Of a stretch of DNA of 64,000 nucleotides, positions 44,601 to 53,723 are shown piece by piece. The stretch is from Sphingobacterium micropteri. Lineage in GTDB: Bacteria; Bacteroidota; Bacteroidia; Sphingobacteriales; Sphingobacteriaceae. The notes under the pieces were generated by a model, which was given only the letters and a program-made list of their open reading frames with translations, searched no databases and was not told the DNA's origin. Each line of letters begins with the position of its first letter. Position 1 is the stretch's first letter. The position numbers and the translations under genes were made by a program. The stretch is from positions 1-64,000 of the forward strand of contig NZ_JACOIK010000015.1 of the NCBI RefSeq assembly GCF_014692515.1. Direction: 5' to 3'.

Positions 44601-46094
44601 ATGGATATTAATGCACTAAACACCAAACTCGTGTCAGAGTTACGCGAGATTGCAAAAGTACTGGGCATCACTGATGCCGATAAATTGCGTAAACAGGAAT
44701 TAATTGACCGTATCACTGTTATAGCAAAGCAATCTGTCGAAGAGGAAAGTCCAGAAAAGAAAGCAGCAGAGATTCCTGTTGCCGAAAGAACAAGGAAGCG
44801 CGTCCGGACATTAAAAACGGAACCTGTAGCGGTAACCAAGCGGACATCGCTAGCGGATTCATCAAAAACAGATGAAGGTTCCGTAACTGAAGCTCCATCC
44901 GATGCTAACGTAGCAAACGAAAAAGAAGCCATTGCTGCCCCTAAAGCAGAGGCACCATCTCCGGTACTTCCAACAGATTTTGATAATGTTATTGTTAACG
45001 AGGGCGTTTTAGAAATTATGCCAGATGGTTATGGTTTCCTACGCTCGTCAGATTATAACTATTTAACATCTCCAGATGATATTTACGTTTCGCAATCGCA
45101 GATTAAACTATTTGGGTTAAAGACTGGTGACAATGTACGCGGTTCTATCCGCCCACCAAAAGAAGGAGAAAAATATTTTCCGTTGGTTCGGGTAGAGTCG
45201 ATCAATGGTCAAAACCCAGCAGAAATTAGGGATCGGGTACCTTTTGATTATCTGACACCGTTGTTTCCAGATGAGAAACTGAACCTAGACTTGGGTACAG
45301 GAAACTATTCTACACGTATTATGGACTTGTTTACCCCTATCGGTAAAGGTCAGCGTGGACTGATTGTGGCACAACCTAAAACAGGTAAAACGAACCTATT
45401 AAAAGAAGTCGCTAATGCGATAGCAAAAAATCATCCGGAAGTATACCTTATCATCTTACTGATTGATGAACGTCCGGAAGAGGTGACTGATATGGCAAGA
45501 AATGTACGCGCTGAAGTGATTTCGTCGACTTTTGATGAACCAGCAGATCGCCATGTGAAAATTGCTAATATTGTCTTGGAGAAAGCAAAGCGAATGGTAG
45601 AATGTGGACATGATGTGGTCATTCTATTGGATTCCATTACGCGTTTGGCTCGTGCTTATAATACGGTTGCCCCTGCCTCTGGGAAAATCCTATCGGGTGG
45701 GGTGGATGCAAATGCGCTACACAGACCAAAACGTTTCTTCGGAGCAGCGCGTAATATCGAGAAAGGTGGGTCATTGACTATATTGGCAACAGCTTTGACA
45801 GATACGGGTTCCAAAATGGATGATGTCATTTTCGAAGAATTTAAAGGTACAGGTAATATGGAACTTCAGCTTGATCGTAAATTGGCTAATAAACGTATTT
45901 TCCCGGCGATCGATTTGACAGCTTCCAGTACGCGTCGTGACGACCTATTGGTAGACCGTGATACCTTGCAACGGATGTGGGTACTACGCAATCACCTAGC
46001 AGACATGAATTCTACGGAAGCAATGGAATTCTTGTTGACGCAAATGCGTGGAACTAAATCAAATGAAGAGTTTTTAATTAGCATGAATAGCTAA
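44601..46094 (+). CDS. rho: Transcription termination factor Rho
   Basis: The product has 497 residues. The order is a Rho N-terminal helical domain (LNTKLVSELREIAKVLGI), a disordered stretch rich in E, A, K, P and S (about 48-130), a cold-shock-like RNA-binding domain (EIMPDGYGFLRSSDYNYLTSPDDIYVS) and a RecA-type ATPase with Walker A AQPKTGKT (about residue 257) and VVILLDSITRLARAYN. It is a hexameric RNA helicase that ends transcription. The insert is longer than in E. coli (419 residues) and typical of Bacteroidota. It is followed by its own terminator and then pssA. Confidence 0.97.
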   Translation: MDINALNTKLVSELREIAKVLGITDADKLRKQELIDRITVIAKQSVEEESPEKKAAEIPVAERTRKRVRTLKTEPVAVTKRTSLADSSKTDEGSVTEAPSDANVANEKEAIAAPKAEAPSPVLPTDFDNVIVNEGVLEIMPDGYGFLRSSDYNYLTSPDDIYVSQSQIKLFGLKTGDNVRGSIRPPKEGEKYFPLVRVESINGQNPAEIRDRVPFDYLTPLFPDEKLNLDLGTGNYSTRIMDLFTPIGKGQRGLIVAQPKTGKTNLLKEVANAIAKNHPEVYLIILLIDERPEEVTDMARNVRAEVISSTFDEPADRHVKIANIVLEKAKRMVECGHDVVILLDSITRLARAYNTVAPASGKILSGGVDANALHRPKRFFGAARNIEKGGSLTILATALTDTGSKMDDVIFEEFKGTGNMELQLDRKLANKRIFPAIDLTASSTRRDDLLVDRDTLQRMWVLRNHLADMNSTEAMEFLLTQMRGTKSNEEFLISMNS

Positions 46095-46117
46095 TTCCTT
46101 TGATATTTTCTATTTTT

Positions 46118-46156
46118 AAGCCATCCTTTGCACGCAAGGGGTGGCTTTAATTTTTT
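46118..46156 (+). terminator. Terminator between rho and pssA
   Basis: A 13-bp stem (AAGCCATCCTTTG / CAAGGGGTGGCTT, two wobble pairs) with the loop CACG is followed by TAATTTTTTG. Confidence 0.82.
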
Positions 46157-46162
46157 GTAACT

Positions 46163-46852
46163 GTGAAAAAACATATACCAAATACCTTGACTTGTTTCAA
46201 CCTTTTCAGTGGTTGTGTCGGTATCTTATTTGTATTAAAAGGGGAGTTTCTGTTGGCGTTCTACTGCGTTCTTGCCTCAGGCGTATTTGATTTCTTTGAT
46301 GGAATGGTGGCGCGCCTGCTTCATGTTAAATCGGATATTGGAAGAGAATTAGACTCTTTAGCCGATGTAATAAGCTTTGGGTTTCTACCGGGAGCGGTAC
46401 TGTATAAATTATTAGAGGTGTCTACAGGTCATATTTACCTGCCCTATTTGGGTTTTGTTGTTACCGCATTTTCGGCGTTGAGATTGGCGAAATTTAATAT
46501 TGATGAGCGACAGACATCCGAATTTATAGGACTTAATACACCAATGAATACGTTCTTTATCATGTCTCTACCCTTTATTGGTGTTACGTATCCAACTTGG
46601 GTATATCAACCTTGGGTATTGCTTACGATCGTGGCGGTGGTTAGTTTTCTTTTGGTGTCCGAAATCCGTCTATTCAGCATGAAGCTATCTTCGCTGGAAT
46701 GGAGCGAAAATAAATTTAAGTATATTTTTCTATTTATCAGTATTGTCCTTTTATGCACACTTCGGTTTTTGGCTTTACCATTTATTTTGCTTACTTATTT
46801 CATTTTCTCACAACTGCATTTTATTTTACAGAAGCGGCAGGATAAATCGTAG
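46163..46852 (+). CDS. pssA: CDP-diacylglycerol-serine O-phosphatidyltransferase
   Basis: The product has 229 residues from a GTG start. The CDP-alcohol phosphatidyltransferase motif is complete (DGMVARLLHVKSDIGRELDSLAD, the D-G-x2-A-R-x8-G-x3-D-x3-D pattern) near residue 44-66. Several membrane helices follow. It makes phosphatidylserine from CDP-diacylglycerol and serine at the inner membrane, the precursor of phosphatidylethanolamine. The end QLHFILQKRQDKS is soluble. It starts about 68 bp after rho, immediately behind the rho terminator, and may be read by leakage through it. Confidence 0.9.
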   Translation: MKKHIPNTLTCFNLFSGCVGILFVLKGEFLLAFYCVLASGVFDFFDGMVARLLHVKSDIGRELDSLADVISFGFLPGAVLYKLLEVSTGHIYLPYLGFVVTAFSALRLAKFNIDERQTSEFIGLNTPMNTFFIMSLPFIGVTYPTWVYQPWVLLTIVAVVSFLLVSEIRLFSMKLSSLEWSENKFKYIFLFISIVLLCTLRFLALPFILLTYFIFSQLHFILQKRQDKS

Positions 46853-46868
46853 TTAACATTCGGGGATT

Positions 46869-47219
46869 TTACGTATGCTGTTTATAGTCGGCAATTTCCT
46901 GCAATAGTGTTTGTATCTCCCTTTCGATATCCATAAATAGGGTATGGATATGAGGAATTTCGGTGCCATTTTTTCCTGCGTACTCTAATTGTTGCAATTT
47001 CTCGCGTAAAGCCCGCGCGCCAATATATTCCATTGTTGGCTTTATATGGTGTGCCTTATTCGCTATTTCGATGTGTACCTCCGATGTCACTGCTTCCTTT
47101 AACGCTTGTAAATCATTAGGGATCTGTTCTTGATAGAGACCGAGAAATTGTAAGACCAACTCCTTGTTGTTCATTAAGGTTTCTTGGATAACCAAAGGAT
47201 TAATCAATCTATATTGCAT
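46869..47219 (-). CDS. Hpt-domain phosphotransfer protein
   Basis: The product has 116 residues from the ATG at 47219, which overlaps the end of folK by 11 nt. A frame from 47252 would add 11 residues that only repeat folK sequence. The Hpt motif IANKAHHIKPTMEYIGA carries the phosphorylated His followed by Lys-Pro. It relays phosphate between a hybrid histidine kinase and a response regulator. No kinase or regulator gene is adjacent, so its partners are elsewhere. Translation is coupled to folK. Confidence 0.78.
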   Translation of the reverse strand: MQYRLINPLVIQETLMNNKELVLQFLGLYQEQIPNDLQALKEAVTSEVHIEIANKAHHIKPTMEYIGARALREKLQQLEYAGKNGTEIPHIHTLFMDIEREIQTLLQEIADYKQHT

Positions 47220-47712
47220 TGTTGTCGTTTGGGTTATAAAGATGTACGTCAAGACTATCTTCGCATTGTGTTAATAGATCTATCGTTGTTAGGCCTAATT
47301 TAGGATGAGTGAAAGAAGGCGCGATTTCAGAAAGGGGTACTAATACAAACCTTCGATCCGGTAGATACGGATGCGGAACAATTAAACGTTCGTGTTGAAT
47401 ACAGTCGTGATTAAAATATAAAATATCGATATCTATTACGCGAGCACCCCATTTCGATAGTCGTACGCGTCCCAGATTATTTTCAATTGTCTGGATAGTG
47501 TCTAGGATATCCAGCGGTGGAAGCGAGGTAGATACTAATGCTACTTGATTAAGAAATGTAGGCTGATCCGTTACACCCCAGGCTTCGGATTCGTAAAGCG
47601 ATGAACAAACCTCTATCTTTCCCACCTGACTTTCAATTTTCTCGAGAGCCTTTGCCAATTGCGTAGCGGGATTACCCAAATTTGCACCTAATAACAAAAA
47701 CACCTTATTCAT
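47209..47712 (-). CDS. folK: 2-amino-4-hydroxy-6-hydroxymethyldihydropteridine pyrophosphokinase
   Basis: The product has 167 residues. HPPK motifs are LLLGANLGNPATQL at the N terminus and LSKWGARVIDIDILYFN, with HPYLPDRRFVLVPLSEIAP. It transfers pyrophosphate from ATP to the pterin in folate synthesis. It is the upstream gene of a two-gene unit with the Hpt protein. It is divergent from sppA with an 85-bp intergenic region. Confidence 0.93.
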   Translation of the reverse strand: MNKVFLLLGANLGNPATQLAKALEKIESQVGKIEVCSSLYESEAWGVTDQPTFLNQVALVSTSLPPLDILDTIQTIENNLGRVRLSKWGARVIDIDILYFNHDCIQHERLIVPHPYLPDRRFVLVPLSEIAPSFTHPKLGLTTIDLLTQCEDSLDVHLYNPNDNNAI

Positions 47713-47797
47713 CGCTTAAAGATAAAGCTAATCTATTTAAATTTCGAATTCTTCAAAAGAAACCTCTAAATTAGAGACGAAAAAACATAGAATAGTT

Positions 47798-49564
47798 ATG
47801 AGGTCTTTTTTTAAATACGTTTTAGCAACTATTACAGGAACGATTATCGTTTTTGCTATTATATTGATCGTGCTGATTGGGTTTATCACCGCGACGATCA
47901 GTAGTATGGGGTCGAAAGAGGAGGTGTATGTTCCTTCCAGTGCCGTGCTTTATGTTTCGTTAAATCATCATATTCCGGAACGCACATCGTCGAACCCTTG
48001 GGAGAGTATGAATTTGCCCGGCTACGGAGAGATGAAATCGCTAGGGTTAAACGATATTCTTTCGCGTATCGCAGCAGCAAAAGAAGACAGCCGGATAAAA
48101 GGGATATATCTTAGTCCTACATATGTCAATGTCGGTATGGCCAGTTTGCGAGAAATTAGGGACGCACTGGTTGATTTTAAATCGTCAGGTAAATTTATTG
48201 TAGCGCATAGCGATATCTATACACAAAAAGCGTATTATCTCGCATCGGTAGCAGACGAAATTTATATGAATCCCGAAGGTTCTTTAGAATTTAAAGGACT
48301 TTCTGCCTCTGTCATGTTTATGAAAGAAGCGTTGGATAAATTGGGGGTGGAGATGCAAGTAGTCAAGGTAGGTACCTATAAATCGGCCGTTGAACCTTTT
48401 ATCTTAAACGAAATGAGTAATGCCAACAGGGAACAATTGACAGCCTATTTGGAGAGTATGTATAGTACATTTCTGGAGAATGTGTCAGATGGCAGACAAA
48501 TTCCCACAGATACATTGAAGGATATTGCGAATAATTTTTTGATAAGGAATGCAGACGACGCTTTGCATTATAAATTTATTGATGGCAAATGCTATAAAGA
48601 CGAGGTGCTTACGAAGCTGAAAGAACGTTTGGATGTAGAAGAGAAAAAAGACATTCCTGCAGTTTCCTTATTGGATTATAACAAAGAAGAAAATGCGACC
48701 ACAAAAGGGGATCGTGTAGCGGTGTTATATGCATATGGTGATATCGTTGATGGTGAAGGTGTGGAGGGTAATATCGGCGGGGATAAACTTTCTCGGGAAC
48801 TTCGAAAATTACGCCGTGATGATCGTGTAAAAGCGGTGGTGTTACGCGTGAATTCACCAGGTGGTTCCGCATTGGCATCGGACATTATCGCCCGTGAAGT
48901 AGCATTAACAAAGAAAGTGAAGCCTATCACGGTATCCATGGGGGACTATGCCGCCTCTGGCGGATACTATATTTCTACCATGGCAGATTCTATTTTTGCA
49001 GAAAAGGAAACACTTACAGGTTCTATAGGTGTATTTGGCCTGATTCCTAATATGCAAGGGTTGCTTAATAATAAACTAGGGATACATGTGGATGAAGTCA
49101 AAACTGGGAAATTTGCCGATTTGATGACTTCTGTGGATCGACCGCTGACAGAAGAAGAAAAGGCTATTATACAAGCCGAAGTGAATCGGATTTACGATAC
49201 ATTTACAACTAAAGTGGCAGAAGGACGAAATATGGAGGTGTCTGCCGTAGATAGTATTGGGCAGGGGAGAGTATGGACGGGAAGTCAAGCATTGGATCGT
49301 GGATTGGTAGATGGTATCGGAAATCTTGACCGCGCTATACAGGCAGCGGCAGCAAAGGCGAAGTTGAAAGATTATCGAATTATGTATTATCCGACACTTA
49401 AAGACCCGTTTGCTTCGTTATTAGGAACTTCTAAAGAACGTATACGGATGTGGATGTTGGGTGAAGAACTGGGCGAATACAGACAGCATATCGAACAACT
49501 TCGTACGGTATTAAAGTCATCCGGTATACAAGCCCGTATACCGTATAGGATTGAAATTAGATAA
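47798..49564 (+). CDS. sppA: Signal peptide peptidase SppA (67-kDa type)
   Basis: The product has 588 residues with one N-terminal membrane helix (about 7-35). It is the tandem-duplicated form: the general-base Lys is in VGTYKSAVEPF (K195) of the first half, and the nucleophile Ser is in GDYAASGGYYIS near residue 386 of the second half. It degrades cleaved signal peptides in the inner membrane facing the periplasm. The family segments VNSPGGSALASDIIAREV and LTGSIGVFGLIPN are present. It is followed 83 bp later by pgk. Confidence 0.93.
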   Translation: MRSFFKYVLATITGTIIVFAIILIVLIGFITATISSMGSKEEVYVPSSAVLYVSLNHHIPERTSSNPWESMNLPGYGEMKSLGLNDILSRIAAAKEDSRIKGIYLSPTYVNVGMASLREIRDALVDFKSSGKFIVAHSDIYTQKAYYLASVADEIYMNPEGSLEFKGLSASVMFMKEALDKLGVEMQVVKVGTYKSAVEPFILNEMSNANREQLTAYLESMYSTFLENVSDGRQIPTDTLKDIANNFLIRNADDALHYKFIDGKCYKDEVLTKLKERLDVEEKKDIPAVSLLDYNKEENATTKGDRVAVLYAYGDIVDGEGVEGNIGGDKLSRELRKLRRDDRVKAVVLRVNSPGGSALASDIIAREVALTKKVKPITVSMGDYAASGGYYISTMADSIFAEKETLTGSIGVFGLIPNMQGLLNNKLGIHVDEVKTGKFADLMTSVDRPLTEEEKAIIQAEVNRIYDTFTTKVAEGRNMEVSAVDSIGQGRVWTGSQALDRGLVDGIGNLDRAIQAAAAKAKLKDYRIMYYPTLKDPFASLLGTSKERIRMWMLGEELGEYRQHIEQLRTVLKSSGIQARIPYRIEIR

Positions 49565-49604
49565 ATACGTGTAAGTATTCTTACTTTTTTCTATATTTAG
49601 CCCG

Positions 49605-49616
49605 CGGTTTAAACCG
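49605..49616. repeat. 12-bp perfect palindrome before pgk
   Basis: CGGTTTAAACCG lies between a -7-like TATATTTA (49592-49599) and the pgk start at 49648, so it covers the probable transcription start. It could be an operator or a copy of a short dispersed palindrome. Confidence 0.45.
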
Positions 49617-49647
49617 TGAACTATAATGCGTAAACAAAAATATATAT

Positions 49648-50838
49648 ATGAAAACTATTGATGATTTAAATTTCTCAGGGAAGAAAGCGTTAATTCGCGT
49701 GGATTTTAATGTGCCTTTGGATGAGGATTTTAATATAACGGATGATAATCGTATTCAAGGTGCAGCTCCTACCATCAAAAAGATTTTGGCGGATGGCGGT
49801 GCTGTCATACTCATGTCTCATTTGGGGCGCCCAAAAGAAGGACCTACTGACAAATATTCATTAAAGCATATCGTTGGACATTTATCAAAAGTATTAGGTG
49901 TCGATGTGAAGTTTGCAAATGATTGCATAGGCGAGGAAGCTATTCAGAAAAGTGCGGAACTAAAGGACGGGGAAGTGCTTCTTTTGGAAAACTTACGTTT
50001 TTATAAAGAAGAAGAAAAGGGAGATGTTGGTTTTGCAGAGAAGCTGGCAAAATTCGGTGACGTATATGTGAATGACGCTTTTGGTACAGCACATCGTGCG
50101 CATGCCTCTACCGCCATTATTGCGCAATTTTTCCCTAACAACAAATATGCTGGCTATTTGATGGCGGCGGAAATTAACAATGCAGAGAAAGTATTGAATA
50201 AGCCGGAGCGTCCTTTTACGGCTATCATGGGAGGCGCAAAAGTTTCCGACAAAATTCAGTTGATCGAAGCGCTATTGGATAAAGTGGATAACTTGGTCAT
50301 CGGTGGTGGAATGGCCTATACCTTTGTCAAAGCCCGTGGAGGAGAGATTGGAAAATCCTTAGTGGAATTAGATAAATTGGATTTAGCCAATGAGCTTGTA
50401 AAAAAGGCCGATGAAAAAGGAGTGAATTTGGTACTTCCTACGGATGCCCAAATAGCGGATAAATTTGCAAATGATGCAGATACCTACAATGGGCCTAATG
50501 ATCAAATTCCTGCTGATCGGGAGGGATTGGATATCGGGTCGGAATCTTCGGCACATTTTGCAGAAGTGATTAGCGCTTCTAATACCTTATTGTGGAACGG
50601 ACCAATGGGTGTTTTTGAATTTGATACGTTTGCCAAGGGTACGAAAGCGGTAGCTGATGCGGTAGTAAAAGCTACAGAGCGCGGCGCATTTTCACTTATC
50701 GGTGGCGGTGATTCTGCTGCTGCTGTATCTAAATTCGGTATGACGGAGCATGTCAGCTATGTCAGTACAGGCGGTGGTGCTTTATTGGAGTATATGGAAG
50801 GTAAAGTGTTACCGGGCGTGAAAGCTTTAGAAGACTAA
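49648..50838 (+). CDS. pgk: Phosphoglycerate kinase
   Basis: The product has 396 residues, normal length. Signatures are RVDFNVPLDEDF, ILMSHLGRPKEGPTDK, FGTAHRAHAS, and the nucleotide-binding GGGDSAAAVSKFG. It transfers phosphate from 1,3-bisphosphoglycerate to ADP in glycolysis and works in reverse in gluconeogenesis. It is a single-gene unit with a terminator after it. Confidence 0.97.
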   Translation: MKTIDDLNFSGKKALIRVDFNVPLDEDFNITDDNRIQGAAPTIKKILADGGAVILMSHLGRPKEGPTDKYSLKHIVGHLSKVLGVDVKFANDCIGEEAIQKSAELKDGEVLLLENLRFYKEEEKGDVGFAEKLAKFGDVYVNDAFGTAHRAHASTAIIAQFFPNNKYAGYLMAAEINNAEKVLNKPERPFTAIMGGAKVSDKIQLIEALLDKVDNLVIGGGMAYTFVKARGGEIGKSLVELDKLDLANELVKKADEKGVNLVLPTDAQIADKFANDADTYNGPNDQIPADREGLDIGSESSAHFAEVISASNTLLWNGPMGVFEFDTFAKGTKAVADAVVKATERGAFSLIGGGDSAAAVSKFGMTEHVSYVSTGGGALLEYMEGKVLPGVKALED

Positions 50839-50860
50839 CAATAACATATATTATAATGAA

Positions 50861-50890
50861 AATAGGGCAGGCTTATTAGTCTGCCCTATT
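50861..50890. terminator. Bidirectional terminator between pgk and the surface peptidase gene
   Basis: The stem AATAGGGCAG / CTGCCCTATT has a 10-nt loop and lies between convergent genes. T tracts are short. Confidence 0.75.
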
Positions 50891-50912
50891 GTATTATATT
50901 GTTATTCCTCGT

Positions 50913-53723
50913 TTAATAACTGTAACTGATCCCAAACGTAGGGACAATTTTGTTACCAGCTGTATTATCATTGATATAGGTGAGTTTTGCTGCTACGTTG
51001 ATGTCGGGTAATACATAACGGAATACATTGAAGTCAGCAGATACCCCCACTCCAAAACTTTTTGGAGCCAAGTCTTCATCTATATTTTGAAAATCAGAAA
51101 ATAGCAAGCCTTGGAGGCGTTTAACATAGGCAATAGAGCCTATGCTCCAATCGGGATAAAAAAGGGGTAACCGATAGTTTGCCATAGCGGTGTTGTTAAC
51201 GAACGGTGAATTGAAATGTCCCCATCCTGAAACCATTGGGATGTCATACGATCCTCGATAAATACCGTTGTTCTGTTGTGCGGCAAACCGTAGCTGTAGA
51301 CTGTGATTGGTCCACAAGCCGGGGAAATAGAAGTTTGTACGTAAGGCTAATACTTCACCGGCGGCATCAGGCTCGAAAGGGAGGTGACGGAAGGTAAGGC
51401 TGATATTTTGCCCCCAGCGCGGTGCTAGATCCATAGTGCTTCGCATACTATTTCTATTCATATATACCTGATAATTCAATGGAAAAGCAATAACATCATT
51501 GAAGTTCTGTAGCGCTAGACTGGTATTGTAGCGTTTTGTATAAGATGTACCGAAATTAACACCATAACTGTATACGATATTGCGCCGGTATACGGATAGG
51601 GGGATAGACATTTCAAAGGTTGCATGGTGGTCGCGGTAATCAAACATCACGATATTGCTGGGGTTGTTTCCAGATACAGCATTGCCTACCATCCCTCTAT
51701 TCACATATCGCGCAGTGAATGTCGGAAAATAACGCTTATAAGAAACTTCTGCAGAATAGCGGCTTTTTGATATATCAGGATCAAACTCATAGCCGAATTT
51801 AACCTGCGTGGTGTTTAATATGTCATTTGATAACCAAAATATACCCGGAATGTAATTATCAAAACTTTCAAAGTTAGACCCGCTAATGGATAAACTGTGA
51901 AAATTAATTAAATGCGCATTAGGGTTATATTTTTTAACAGTGATGGGAGAGACCGGTTCGTTTGATAAACTGTCTCTTTGTATGTTTTCCAATGTGGGAG
52001 AGACATAGGGGAGACGGGTGGGGGCAAGTTGCCCGATCGTGGCAGGAGTGATCTCTTTCCGTGCAAGTTTATACCCGTTGTGTTGATAATCGTTATACAA
52101 CAGTAGCCCATTAGGGGCGATAGATGGGTTAAATCCACCATACGCCGCATTTGTCAATTTGTGTTGCCCTGCAACCCTATTAAACAAATAAATGTTATCA
52201 ATACCGTTGTTGTGCCCTTTAAAAATAATTTCATCATGATAATAAAAAGGGCGTTCCAATTGCTGATTCCCCCATGGAAGAAGGAAATCATACGCTTTCG
52301 TCATGAGGTTAAATTCCACTAAATTTGTTCCTTGTTCTGCAACGGCGATAGCTATAATTTTTTCGCCGGAATCATTATATTTTGGTTGTTGTATATGTAT
52401 TCCATCAGGAATGGCAATACTATCCCGTACAGAGCCCGTTTTCGAATCGAGCACGATCAATTTGCTTATATTTTCGGGATTTACTTCCACAACGACTATT
52501 TCATCACGAACTGGGTGAAATGCGGGGGAGTAATAACGGGATGCTTTCGTAAGCGTTTTGGTGCGTCCGGTTTCTATATTATATACATTGATTATATTGT
52601 AGGTTTGTTTACCAAATCGAGGATGTTTGCGATATTCATCCCATACAATTTCATCGTTTCGTAGATGAAAGTATGGTGTTATCTGTCGACCGGTTTTTAC
52701 CATGCTAATTTCATTTCCCACACTATCCAGACGCTTGATTTCATTGACCGCAGTAGGGGAGGATTTGAGTATGTACAATTCTTGGTTATCATTCATTTGC
52801 GGTAATAAATAATCACTAGGATACCGGGTGCCTTTCGTCGTTATATTCGGTGTATCGGGTGAAACAGGAGATTCTTGTTCCCATTTTTTTGTTAATTCCG
52901 TGATGGTGTTATCAAAGATTTCGGTTGGCTTCTCGTTCGAAACCTGCTTGACTGCTCGCCGGAAGTTAAATGGGCGGAGTAATTTTCCGCGCATATCTGC
53001 CAGTATTTTCTCGTGACTGTCGATGCCATGATGATTGGTTAAATAGCTACTCATAAAGAATCCAATCGTGTAATAAGATGGAACATTATCCTTAAAAGAA
53101 CCTAATACATATTTATTGAAATCATATGATTTTCCCGAAAGGATATTGGCACGTATCGGCATTTCCCAAGAAGGTAATCTGCCTCGTCCGCCATCGCTGT
53201 AAATTGTTTCGACTTGTACCGCATCCCCTTCAAAATACCAAGCAGGCAAGTTCAATCCATAAAGGGCGAAGGCGAGTTGTTCGAAAAAAGGGGCTTTCAG
53301 CTTTCCTGTCAATTTGTCAAATTGGGCTACATGTCGAAGTTCGTGTAATGCTAGATTCGGAAGCCATTCTTGATTATCAGCAGTAGAAGAGGGGATAGGA
53401 AACATTTCAGATTTTCGAGGAGCAAGTTGCACAAAACCATTTTGCAAAAGATGGTTCCCTTGTAAAACTAATGTTATTTTAGGAGGGAGTATCTTCAAAT
53501 TCTTACGGCTTTCCTCTTGTATTTTTGGAAGCTGTTGGGCTAATTTTTTTGCTGCATTTTCAAAAGTACTAGGGAAAATCAGACGGAAATTTTCGGTGTC
53601 TATTTGATGCCATTTTACGGACGAATGTGCTTGATCATCATCAATAATCTGACTTTTCAGTTCATATGAATTTGTTAGTGATATTAATAATGTTAATATG
53701 CTGATATATAATTTATTATTCAT
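50913..53723 (-). CDS. HELRH metallopeptidase-like protein with beta-propeller and outer-membrane barrel
   Basis: The product has 936 residues with a signal peptide. The N-terminal part has the gluzincin signature HELRH (H127, E128, H131) and a likely third zinc ligand in AWYFEGDAVQVE (E163). A TolB-like beta-propeller follows (about 290-590; repeats such as YSPAFHPVRDEIVVVEVNPEN and PSIAPNGLLLYND). The last 300 residues contain alternating strands ending in GISYSY, as in outer-membrane barrels. It is probably anchored in the outer membrane with the peptidase in the periplasm or outside. The combination occurs in Bacteroidota but its role is not known to me. It is a single-gene unit with a ~650-bp non-coding stretch upstream. 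Confidence 0.75.
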   Translation of the reverse strand: MNNKLYISILTLLISLTNSYELKSQIIDDDQAHSSVKWHQIDTENFRLIFPSTFENAAKKLAQQLPKIQEESRKNLKILPPKITLVLQGNHLLQNGFVQLAPRKSEMFPIPSSTADNQEWLPNLALHELRHVAQFDKLTGKLKAPFFEQLAFALYGLNLPAWYFEGDAVQVETIYSDGGRGRLPSWEMPIRANILSGKSYDFNKYVLGSFKDNVPSYYTIGFFMSSYLTNHHGIDSHEKILADMRGKLLRPFNFRRAVKQVSNEKPTEIFDNTITELTKKWEQESPVSPDTPNITTKGTRYPSDYLLPQMNDNQELYILKSSPTAVNEIKRLDSVGNEISMVKTGRQITPYFHLRNDEIVWDEYRKHPRFGKQTYNIINVYNIETGRTKTLTKASRYYSPAFHPVRDEIVVVEVNPENISKLIVLDSKTGSVRDSIAIPDGIHIQQPKYNDSGEKIIAIAVAEQGTNLVEFNLMTKAYDFLLPWGNQQLERPFYYHDEIIFKGHNNGIDNIYLFNRVAGQHKLTNAAYGGFNPSIAPNGLLLYNDYQHNGYKLARKEITPATIGQLAPTRLPYVSPTLENIQRDSLSNEPVSPITVKKYNPNAHLINFHSLSISGSNFESFDNYIPGIFWLSNDILNTTQVKFGYEFDPDISKSRYSAEVSYKRYFPTFTARYVNRGMVGNAVSGNNPSNIVMFDYRDHHATFEMSIPLSVYRRNIVYSYGVNFGTSYTKRYNTSLALQNFNDVIAFPLNYQVYMNRNSMRSTMDLAPRWGQNISLTFRHLPFEPDAAGEVLALRTNFYFPGLWTNHSLQLRFAAQQNNGIYRGSYDIPMVSGWGHFNSPFVNNTAMANYRLPLFYPDWSIGSIAYVKRLQGLLFSDFQNIDEDLAPKSFGVGVSADFNVFRYVLPDINVAAKLTYINDNTAGNKIVPTFGISYSY

